Shown here: positions 44,243-51,146 of the stretch, one piece after another
Layout of the letters: every line of letters begins with the position of its first letter
Position numbering within the stretch: the first letter of the stretch is position 1
Assembly: GCA_025463135.1 (NCBI GenBank)
Contig: JAOAPY010000034.1
Coordinates: forward strand, 97,623 to 161,622
DNA length: 64,000 nt
Reading direction: 5' to 3'
Source of the DNA: Acidobacteriota bacterium
GTDB lineage: Bacteria > Acidobacteriota > Blastocatellia > Pyrinomonadales > Pyrinomonadaceae
Notes under the pieces: model-generated
Told to the model about the DNA's origin: nothing
Database searches by the model: none
Seen by the model: only the letters and a program-made list of their open reading frames with translations
Translations under genes and position numbers: made by a program

Positions 44243-45246
44243 TACTTCGTCGGCTCGCGCACCGGTGGTTTCGGGCTACCCTGCGCCCCGGGTGCTCCCG
44301 CGGCGCCGGCCGCCTGCGTTCCCAGCGACTTTATGTAAGCTATCAACTGAACATTCTGTTCTTCGTTAACGACACCCTGGAAAGTCGGCATGATCGGGCC
44401 AAACCCATTTACTATCTTCGCCTGCGGATTCAGTATCGATTCGCGCAGGTAACCTTCGTCAGCGCGTATCGTTTGGCCGGTCGCCAACTGCACATTGCTA
44501 TTGAAAACTCCCAGCAGTGCCGGTCCGCGCCCACCTTCGCCGTTGTTGCCATGACATGAAGCGCAGCCGAGTGTTTGATAAAGTTGCTGCCCTGAGCTGG
44601 CGGCCGACTGCTGATTTACGTTGCCGCTCAACCAGTTGTTGAACTCGGTGGGGTTCATTACCACGATTGAACCAACCATCTGCGAGTGATTCATGCCGCA
44701 ATACTCAGCGCAGAACAGGTGATAAGTTCCCGGCTTGGTCGCTTCAAACCACAGGGTCGTATATTTGCCGGGGACGACGTCGTTCTTGACGCGGAAAGCG
44801 GGAACGAAAAAGTCATGAATCACATCTTCGCTGGCCATGATCAGTTTGACCTTTTGCCCGACCGGCACATGCAATTCGTTAATCTCGCGCTGTCCGGTCG
44901 CGTGCTGAAACTTCCACATCCATTGCTTGGCCACGACATACACCTCAACGGCGTTGTTGGGGGGCCGGAACTGATGAAAGTAAAGACTGGCCCCCCACGC
45001 AAAGATGCTCATCGCGATTACAAACGGGATCACCGACCAAAGCGTCTCGAGCGTGTGTGACCCGGCTATGGGGCGCGGCACTTCGAACGGCGTCCGCCGC
45101 CGATAGCGAACTACAAAAAGAATAATCACGCCGGCGATCAGCAACGTGAAAAACACCGTCACTCCGGAGAGATAGAAATACAGAGCATCCACCTTGGACG
45201 ATTCGGTGGAAGCGCTCTCAGGAATAAATGGTATCCACGACTGCAT
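44242..45246 (-). CDS. coxB: Cytochrome c oxidase subunit II fused to cytochrome c (caa3 type)
   Basis: A 334-aa protein that receives electrons and passes them to subunit I. Two helices (about 22-48 and 70-90) are followed by a cupredoxin domain with the CuA ligands H144, C179, E181, C183, H187 and M190 (FCAEYCGMNHSQM). A C-terminal cytochrome c domain binds one heme at C228-x2-C231-H232 (GCASCHG). The tail is proline/glycine-rich (APGAQGSPKPPVREP). The fused cytochrome makes this a caa3 oxidase that can take electrons directly from ACIII encoded in the same operon. Confidence 0.97.
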   Translation of the reverse strand: MQSWIPFIPESASTESSKVDALYFYLSGVTVFFTLLIAGVIILFVVRYRRRTPFEVPRPIAGSHTLETLWSVIPFVIAMSIFAWGASLYFHQFRPPNNAVEVYVVAKQWMWKFQHATGQREINELHVPVGQKVKLIMASEDVIHDFFVPAFRVKNDVVPGKYTTLWFEATKPGTYHLFCAEYCGMNHSQMVGSIVVMNPTEFNNWLSGNVNQQSAASSGQQLYQTLGCASCHGNNGEGGRGPALLGVFNSNVQLATGQTIRADEGYLRESILNPQAKIVNGFGPIMPTFQGVVNEEQNVQLIAYIKSLGTQAAGAAGAPGAQGSPKPPVREPTK

Positions 45247-45250
45247 TGCT

Positions 45251-46192
45251 TTAGACGGCGCCTCCGGCTCGTGCTGTGACTTGCATGGCGCTGCGCCGCC
45301 GCAGTGCGAGCAGCAAAATAATTATCCCCACGATCGTCAATACTCCACCCAGCCGGACCACGTTCATCACTGCCGCTCCGTAAGTCCCGGTGGCCGGGTC
45401 GTAGTGATAGCAATAGAGCAGCAACTGGTCCACTGGCGTGCCGATCCTGTTTGCGGAAGCTTCCACCAGGCCGAGTCGCAGGTCCCTGGGCGAGTATTCA
45501 ATGCCGTAATAGTACTGGGCCAGTTTACCTTCGGGGGTCAGCACCATAATGCCGCTGGCATGCGCGAACTGGTTTGTCGCTTCGTCCCAGTGATAGCGAA
45601 AGCCAACCGCCGCGGTCAGGGCCTTGATGTTTGCTTCATCACCCGTCAAAAAGTGCCAACCGTTGGTCGCTGCCGCGCGCCGCTTTTCAGGCAGATAGTT
45701 TACGTACAAGTTTTTCTTGGCGGCTGCGAGCGCCGGCGTTTCGCGGCTATCGAAACTAACGGTAACTACCTCGTACTGCTCGCCGGGCTGGAACTCCAAA
45801 GTCTTAAAGCTGGCGATCATGCCATTGAGAACCTGGGTGCAGAGCATCGGACAACTGTAGTAGACCAGGGAAAGGACCACCGGACGCTTGCCAAAGTATT
45901 GGGCCAGCTTAACGGGTTGGCCGCTCTCATCCTTAAAGTTGAGATCGAGCGGCAGCTGTTGATTCAGCTTCTGATCGATGCCCACGTCCTGCAGGGCCTT
46001 TGGCAAGCCGGTGGCAACTGGTCCATTTTCCGGACGCCCGCCGTAAAGGGGCGAGCCCTGTTTGGGAACCAGCTGCCCGAGCGCCGGCAGGCAGAAGGCA
46101 GTAAGCAGAAGGCAGAAGGCAGCAGGCAGAAGGCGGTAGGCAGTAGGCAGTCGCCGGACCCGCCGGGAAGGATTGGCGATGATTTCGATCAT
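45251..46192 (-). CDS. SCO1/SenC family copper chaperone
   Basis: A periplasmic thioredoxin-fold copper chaperone that loads the CuA site of CoxB. The copper ligands are in YYSCPMLCTQVLNG and the histidine in FAHASGIMVL. A C-terminal helix (LGGVLTIVGIIILLLALRR) anchors it. It is 4 bp upstream of coxB. ATG 46192 (313 aa) is preferred; a start at 46213 adds seven residues. The N-region is PSRRVRR and the hydrophobic core [15 protein letters not shown], ahead of a plausible ALG/Q cleavage. That core is encoded by the arm of a heptad repeat (46090-46240). Confidence 0.93.
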   Translation of the reverse strand: MIEIIANPSRRVRRLPTAYRLLPAAFCLLLTAFCLPALGQLVPKQGSPLYGGRPENGPVATGLPKALQDVGIDQKLNQQLPLDLNFKDESGQPVKLAQYFGKRPVVLSLVYYSCPMLCTQVLNGMIASFKTLEFQPGEQYEVVTVSFDSRETPALAAAKKNLYVNYLPEKRRAAATNGWHFLTGDEANIKALTAAVGFRYHWDEATNQFAHASGIMVLTPEGKLAQYYYGIEYSPRDLRLGLVEASANRIGTPVDQLLLYCYHYDPATGTYGAAVMNVVRLGGVLTIVGIIILLLALRRRSAMQVTARAGGAV

Positions 46193-46240
46193 ATTTGAAA
46201 CTAAGAACGTCATTCTTCTCGTACCGCTTCTGCCTTCTCT
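46090..46240. repeat. Heptad foldback repeat (AGAAGGC type), copy 2, encoding the Sco signal peptide
   Basis: Plus-strand left arm: GGCAGAA, GGCAGTA, AGCAGAA, GGCAGAA, GGCAGCA, GGCAGAA and similar. Short right arm: CTTCTGC, CTTCTCT. The spacer resembles those of copies 1 and 3. On the minus strand the left arm is read as the hydrophobic signal core of Sco. Confidence 0.9.
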
Positions 46241-46243
46241 CTA

Positions 46244-46825
46244 CTACTTTCCCTCGCCTGCAGTTCGACCCGAACTTGCGGCGGTGGGCAGTTCGTTACC
46301 GACACTCTCGGTCGGTTGATTCGCTCGTACCGGCACGCCCTGCTTCAACAGTTCCTTCTTCGCATCTTCAATGGGCAAGGTCAGGGTCTTGCCGGTCGCA
46401 TCCTTCTCTCCATTCACTAATGCCGAATGCCAATGCTCGCGCAGCGCCCTGATTTCCCAGAGGGGATCTTTCGGCTGGGGTGGTCCTTCTGATTTCTCGC
46501 CTTCTTTCACGCCGGCTTCTTTTTCCAGTTCTTCAGCAAAGCCAGGCGCTCCCTGCAGTCTCGGTTCGGGCGGCAGTCGCGCTTTTCCCGTCATGGCCAT
46601 CGGAGAGACAGGCTCTTCCTGCTCCCGTCTGGCAAGCACGCGGAACATGCCCCACATCAGGAGGTACACGACGATGGTCATAACTACCAGACCGCCGATG
46701 AACGTGATAATGCCCTTGATGTTCACGTCGCTCAGCTCATGCGTCACGTCGAGGTTGCGAATGTGCGAAACGTCCGGCGTTTCCGTGACGTGCCCGTGTC
46801 CGTTATTTCTGTGTTCCGACTTCAT
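46244..46825 (-). CDS. Single-TM protein between ACIII and oxidase genes
   Basis: A 193-aa protein with an N-terminal stretch VTHELSDVNIKGIITF, one membrane helix (FIGGLVVMTIVVYLLMWGMF) and a charged, proline-rich tail with a WEIRALREHWHSAL helix. Its ATG is 2 bp after the actF stop codon, so it is translationally linked to ACIII. Additional small one-helix ACIII subunits are known in some bacteria, so it may be a structural subunit of the ACIII-caa3 assembly. This is inference; I cannot assign a named family. Confidence 0.75.
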   Translation of the reverse strand: MKSEHRNNGHGHVTETPDVSHIRNLDVTHELSDVNIKGIITFIGGLVVMTIVVYLLMWGMFRVLARREQEEPVSPMAMTGKARLPPEPRLQGAPGFAEELEKEAGVKEGEKSEGPPQPKDPLWEIRALREHWHSALVNGEKDATGKTLTLPIEDAKKELLKQGVPVRANQPTESVGNELPTAASSGRTAGEGK

Positions 46826-46827
46826 AA

Positions 46828-48048
46828 CTATGCGCTGGCTTCCTCGATAAAGTCCTCGGACTCGTGATGTTCATGTGCCTGCTCGAGCACGCTGGGCAGT
46901 TGCGGATCGTTTAGGGGCATCAGGGGGCGGCTACGCAGTTGCCGTGAAAATGCCGCCAGCCAAACACCGCCGAAACCAATCGGCGCCACCAGGTCCATCC
47001 AGCTCAAGTGAAAACCTGTGCCGGGAAAATTTGGCGCTACCACCCACAACAGATCGACGTAACGCATTATCAATATCAGCACGGCAACCAAAACCAGTTT
47101 GTGCGGATCGCGCTTGAACCGCCGCGACAGCAGGAACAGAAACGGCAATGCGAAATGCAAGATAACTACGACCAGGGCGATGACACCCCAGGTGCCGTGC
47201 GTCCTGGGCAAGTACCAGCGGATTTCTTCAGGGAGATTTCCTGACCAGATAATCAGGAATTGCGAGTACGAGAAGTACGCCCAAAGCATTACCAGCGCCA
47301 GTAAAAGTTTTCCCAGATCGTGAAAATGCAAAGCGGCAACGACATGCGCCATCGGCTCGCGCTTGGTGAGCCATGCCGTAAGCGCAATCGAGAAGGCCAG
47401 CGCGCTGAGACTCCAGGCCGCCACAAACAACAAACCAAAAATTGTCGATGACCATTCGGGATCGAGCGACATCACCCAGTCAATCGCTGCTACCGTAACG
47501 GTAAAGACGAACAGGACCATTCCCGGGCCGCTCAACACGCGCATCTTTTTCGCCAGCGCGCGATCACCGGTCAGATCCTGTTGCCGCGACCAGCGATTCA
47601 GGAAAAATGCCAGCAGCAACCAGATTGCGAAAACTATGACGGCGCGCACGCTGAAGAAAGTCAGGTTCAGATACCGAACCTTTTCCTGGAGCGCCGGGTG
47701 CGCGGCTATCACTTCCGCATTTGTCCAGGAATAAATCGAGTGGGCGCCAAGTAGGATCGGGATAAAGAGCACCAGCATTAACGGCAGCGTGCGCGTCGCC
47801 GCCTCGAGCACGCGCCGGATCACCAATCCCCAACCACCGCCGGTCAAGTGCTGCAACATCAACAGTGCTAGGGCGCCGATTGCGATGCCCGCCCATAACA
47901 GGTACCCGACCAGGTAAGAACGCCAGAACTGCAAGGGTTCGAAAAACGCACCAGCGCCTAAAGCCAGCAAACCAACGATGCCGACAATCAAAGCGGCCCG
48001 CTGCAAGCGAGCAACTTCCTGAGGCGCAGTGTAGGCGGTATCGATCAC
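46828..48048 (-). CDS. actF: Alternative complex III subunit ActF
   Basis: A 406-aa polytopic protein of the NrfD-like quinone-binding group (quinol:cytochrome c oxidoreductase). About ten helices are visible (LIVGIVGLLALGAGAFFEPL; YLLWAGIAIGALALLML; MLWAYFSYSQFLIIWSGNLP). YFSYSQFLIIWSGNLPEE is typical of ActF. The GTG start overlaps the actE stop codon (GTGA), so translation is coupled. It is predicted to help bind menaquinol. Confidence 0.92.
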   Translation of the reverse strand: MIDTAYTAPQEVARLQRAALIVGIVGLLALGAGAFFEPLQFWRSYLVGYLLWAGIAIGALALLMLQHLTGGGWGLVIRRVLEAATRTLPLMLVLFIPILLGAHSIYSWTNAEVIAAHPALQEKVRYLNLTFFSVRAVIVFAIWLLLAFFLNRWSRQQDLTGDRALAKKMRVLSGPGMVLFVFTVTVAAIDWVMSLDPEWSSTIFGLLFVAAWSLSALAFSIALTAWLTKREPMAHVVAALHFHDLGKLLLALVMLWAYFSYSQFLIIWSGNLPEEIRWYLPRTHGTWGVIALVVVILHFALPFLFLLSRRFKRDPHKLVLVAVLILIMRYVDLLWVVAPNFPGTGFHLSWMDLVAPIGFGGVWLAAFSRQLRSRPLMPLNDPQLPSVLEQAHEHHESEDFIEEASA

Positions 48049-48764
48049 TTTCTGTCTCCGCTGGTTTGCGTCGCCGGCTGCGCGCCGGCCTGGCTCAACT
48101 GCAACGCGCGAATGTAGCCGATGATGGCCCAGCGATCGCGCACCGGCACCTGCGACGCATAGCTCGGCATCGCGCCCCAGCCGTTGCTAACTACGTCGAA
48201 AAAGTGTCCCACGGGCGCTTCGCGCAAACGCTGCTCATGATAAGAAGGTGGTTTGCGAAATCCGCGTCTGACAATCATTCCGTCGCCCTGTCCTGTCATG
48301 CCGTGGCATACCGAGCAATAGATCTGAAACCGCTCCTGACCGCGATTGAGGATCTCTTCCGTGATGGGAAAGGGAAACTTCTCCACATCGTCCGGGTAAG
48401 CGGCGGCCACTTGCGACGGGCTGGCATTTGCGTTGGGCGTCGTAGCTGTCGGACCAGTTGGCGCAATCGCCGATGTCAAAGGCGCCGCCGCCGAAGGAGA
48501 CGTAGTGGTCTTCTTTCCCGTATACAACTCCTTGTCCTCACGCAGCCAGCCCCGCGCGATCGTGCCCTCAACCGGCTGACGCGACGACAGTCCATCTTTG
48601 AAAAAACTGGATGAACGAAATGGCTTGGCCTTTGGCTGGTCCTGCATGTCGCGCCGGCATGCTGAAAGGAAAAAGGAAAAAGTCAAAAGTAAAAAGGCAA
48701 AGCAAAACGCACGTGAACCACGCAGCGCCTTCGACGTCTTCACTTTTTCCTTTTTCCTTTTCAC
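48045..48764 (-). CDS. actE: Alternative complex III subunit ActE, lipoprotein cytochrome c
   Basis: A 239-aa mono-heme c-type lipoprotein. The heme site is CSVCH in IYCSVCHGMTGQGDGM, and RDRWAIIGYIRAL is typical of ActE. The signal peptide is n-region MKRKKEKVKT, h-region FCFAFLLLTFSFF and lipobox LSAC with Cys36 as the lipidated residue. Start codon (GTG 48764), n-region and h-region are all encoded by the arms of the heptad repeat at 48660-48778. It passes electrons from ActA/ActB to the oxidase. It starts 13 bp after actD. Confidence 0.93.
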   Translation of the reverse strand: MKRKKEKVKTSKALRGSRAFCFAFLLLTFSFFLSACRRDMQDQPKAKPFRSSSFFKDGLSSRQPVEGTIARGWLREDKELYTGKKTTTSPSAAAPLTSAIAPTGPTATTPNANASPSQVAAAYPDDVEKFPFPITEEILNRGQERFQIYCSVCHGMTGQGDGMIVRRGFRKPPSYHEQRLREAPVGHFFDVVSNGWGAMPSYASQVPVRDRWAIIGYIRALQLSQAGAQPATQTSGDRK

Positions 48765-48778
48765 TTTTTCCTTGACCC
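48660..48778. repeat. Heptad foldback repeat (AAAAAGG type) encoding the ActE signal peptide
   Basis: Plus strand left arm: AAAAAGG, AAAAAGT, CAAAAGT, AAAAAGG. Right arm: CTTTTTC, CTTTTTC, CTTTTCA, CTTTTTC. On the minus strand the right arm is read first as lysine-rich n-region and the left arm as phenylalanine/leucine-rich h-region. It also supplies the ribosome-binding purines before the GTG. Confidence 0.9.
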
Positions 48779-49320
48779 TACACTTCCACGTCCACCAGAT
48801 CCTTCGGCCCCAAACCGCTCATAAACTTCATCACCGCATCATGCTCGAACTTGCGATCGCTAGCTTCGATAACCAGGAAAAAACTGTCGCGCGTGGCGAG
48901 CGCGAAATTAGGCGCGTTGAACACCGGATGATAAGGCTGCGGCAGCTTGTTGAGTGCCAGCATGCCAAACACCGCCGCGAGCGCCGCGCATAAGATCGTG
49001 CATTCAAAAGTAATGGGAATAAACGCCGGCCAGCTGTTGTAAGGCTTGCCACCCACATTCAGCGGATAATTAATGACTTCCATCCAGTACTGCATAAAAA
49101 AACCGCCCAGGCCTCCGAGCACCCCACCAATCAAAACGATTATCGGCAATGCGGTGTGGGTAAATCCGATCGCTTCCGACAATTCTTCAATCGGATAGGG
49201 CGAGTAGCCGTTGATGCGCCGGTAGCCCGCCTGATAAGTGCGCCGCGCGGCCGCGACCAGATCAGTCGGGTTATCGAATTCGGCCATCACGCCGTAGAGC
49301 CTTGGTGCTTGCGGTTTCAT
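48778..49320 (-). CDS. actD: Alternative complex III subunit ActD (DUF3341)
   Basis: A 180-aa protein with two membrane helices (TALPIIVLIGGVLGGLGGFFM and FIPITFECTILCAALAAVFG) and flanking soluble parts. RLYGVMAEFDNPTDLVAAAR and INGYSPYPIEELSEAIG match DUF3341. It has no cofactor and is structural in ACIII. A long heptad repeat separates it from actC. The last residues (LVDVEV) end 13 bp before actE. Confidence 0.93.
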   Translation of the reverse strand: MKPQAPRLYGVMAEFDNPTDLVAAARRTYQAGYRRINGYSPYPIEELSEAIGFTHTALPIIVLIGGVLGGLGGFFMQYWMEVINYPLNVGGKPYNSWPAFIPITFECTILCAALAAVFGMLALNKLPQPYHPVFNAPNFALATRDSFFLVIEASDRKFEHDAVMKFMSGLGPKDLVDVEV

Positions 49321-49324
49321 ATCA

Positions 49325-49538
49325 ATAAGAAGAAGGCGGAAGGCAGAAGGCAGAAAGCAGAAGGCAGAAAGCAGAAAGCAGAAGGCGGAAAGCAGAAGGC
49401 GGAAAGCGGAAAGCAGAAGGCGGAAAGCAGAAAGCTGCGAACCTCGCGCTGCCTCTTGATTTGTTTTGGAACCAACAATGCCATTTGCTTCGTATGCCTT
49501 CTGCCTTCTGCCTTCTGCCTTCTGCCTTCTGCCTTCCG
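49325..49538. repeat. Heptad foldback repeat (AGAAGGC type), copy 3
   Basis: The longest member: left arm of about fifteen units (AGAAGGC, AGAAAGC, GGAAAGC variants), spacer TTTGGAACCAACAATGCC to TTCGTATGCC, and right arm CTTCTGC units. It lies between actC and actD and must be transcribed with them. Confidence 0.92.
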
Positions 49539-49539
49539 T

Positions 49540-50916
49540 CTATTCCTCCACTTCAGCTTCCGGTAAAATCGTCCGCATCTCGAAGATCGAGATCATCGGC
49601 AGGAAGCGTATGAACAGGAACAACAGTGAAAAGAAAAATCCGAGTGTGCCGACGAACATGGCCCAGTCCCACTGCGTTGGTTGATACATGCCCCACGACG
49701 AAGGCAAAAAATCTCGATGCAGACTGGTGACGACGATCACAAATCGCTCGAGCCACATGCCGATACTCACGACAATCGAAATCAGCCAGAGCAAAAGCAG
49801 GTTCGAGCGCACTTTCTTGATCCAAAGAAACTGCGGCGTAATGATGTTGCACAGGATCAACGCCCAATAGTAAACGGCATATGGTCCGTGCATGCGGTTC
49901 CAAATCATGTAGCGCTCGTACTTGTTGCCGCTGTACCAGCCAAAAAACGCCTCAACCACATAGCCATAACCGACGATCAATCCGGTCGCCAACATCACCT
50001 TGGCCATGTTGTGTACATGGCGCATGGTGATGAAACCTTCGAGCCCATAGAACTTGCGCAAGGGAATTGTCAGGAACAACACCATTGCAAATCCCGCATA
50101 GATCGCGCCCGCGACAAAGTACGGCGGAAAGATCGTGGCGTGCCAGCCGGGAATGATCCCGGCGGCGAAATCGAAACTGACGATCGTGTGCACCGAAAGC
50201 ACGAGCGGCGTCGCCAGTCCGGCCAGCAACAAATAGGCCATTTCATAACGGTGCCAGTGCCGCGCCGACCCGCGCCAGCCCATCGCGAACCATCCATAAA
50301 TGATCTGGAATGGTTTGCTCTGCGCGCGGTCGCGCAGGGTCGCAAAATCGGGGATCAAACCCACGAACCAAAACATCGCCGATACCGTCGCGTACGTCGA
50401 CACCGCGAACACGTCCCACATCAACGGACTGCGGAACTGAGGCCAGACACCCATCGTGTTTGGATAAGGAAACAGCCAGTAGGCCAGCCACGGGCGCCCC
50501 AGATGAAAGATCGGATACATGCCGGCCTGTGCCACTGCAAACAGCGTCATCGCTTCCGCAAAACGATTGATCGAAGTGCGCCATTGCTGACGCAGCAAGA
50601 GCAGGATCGCGGAGATCAAAGTGCCGGCATGCCCAATGCCGATCCACCAGACAAAGTTCAGAATGTCTATGCCCCAGGCGACGGGGACGTTTACGCCCCA
50701 CAGGCCGATACCTACGAACACGAGATTCGTGATCGCCAGCATCATGAGCTGAAACAGGATGAACGAAATTGCGAAGCCGATGAACCAGGCAAGCGGCGTC
50801 TTCCGCTTCAGGACAATCGAGCTGATCTTGTCCGTCACGGAAGCAAACGTCAGCCCCGGATCGATCACGGGGACCGTCGTATGGTGTGGCGCGTCGCTCT
50901 GGTGTTCGTCAGCCAT
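49540..50916 (-). CDS. actC: Alternative complex III subunit ActC (NrfD/PsrC-like)
   Basis: A 458-aa polytopic membrane protein of the NrfD/PsrC family with about ten helices, carrying a quinol-binding site and probably a proton path. Matches include WWIGIGHAGTLISAILLLLR, HLGRPWLAYWLFPYPNTMG, LVLSVHTIVSFDFAAGIIPG and the C-terminal FLPSSWGMYQPTQWDW. It lies after actB, from which 230 bp with a palindromic element separate it. Confidence 0.95.
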   Translation of the reverse strand: MADEHQSDAPHHTTVPVIDPGLTFASVTDKISSIVLKRKTPLAWFIGFAISFILFQLMMLAITNLVFVGIGLWGVNVPVAWGIDILNFVWWIGIGHAGTLISAILLLLRQQWRTSINRFAEAMTLFAVAQAGMYPIFHLGRPWLAYWLFPYPNTMGVWPQFRSPLMWDVFAVSTYATVSAMFWFVGLIPDFATLRDRAQSKPFQIIYGWFAMGWRGSARHWHRYEMAYLLLAGLATPLVLSVHTIVSFDFAAGIIPGWHATIFPPYFVAGAIYAGFAMVLFLTIPLRKFYGLEGFITMRHVHNMAKVMLATGLIVGYGYVVEAFFGWYSGNKYERYMIWNRMHGPYAVYYWALILCNIITPQFLWIKKVRSNLLLLWLISIVVSIGMWLERFVIVVTSLHRDFLPSSWGMYQPTQWDWAMFVGTLGFFFSLLFLFIRFLPMISIFEMRTILPEAEVEE

Positions 50917-50967
50917 CGAAAAGACTAATGCTAGAGTCGGATCCTTTGGGCTTTTGCTGTTTTCTCA

Positions 50968-51116
50968 GCCGCAGAGCGGCACAATGTTTATAGTTTCACG
51001 TACCAAACAAAACCCCAGCTCCGGAGGAGCGCGACGTCCTATCGCCCATAAATGAGCTCAAAGGTTTTCTACTCAACTGGTTTCTATAAACATTCCGTGC
51101 CTACGGCACTAAGAAC
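50968..51116. repeat. Palindromic element between actB and actC
   Basis: AATGTTTATAG at 50982-50992 is inverted at about 51085-51095 (CTATAAACATT). Outer GCCGCAGAGCGGCAC and GTGCCTACGGCAC are further imperfect palindromes. The inner section includes CTCCGGAGGAGCGCGACGTC. It fills most of the gap between the two genes. Confidence 0.75.
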
Positions 51117-51146
51117 GAAACCCATATTTGCGACGCAGCCCAACCT

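Noticed and set aside
45194..46198. 334-codon frame opposite sco and coxB
   Set aside because: It is antisense to two clear genes, with random-looking composition; long shadow frames are common in GC-rich DNA.
49325..49538. Direct repeats resembling a CRISPR array
   Set aside because: Units are 7 nt and contiguous, with no spacers of 30-40 nt, and there are no cas genes.
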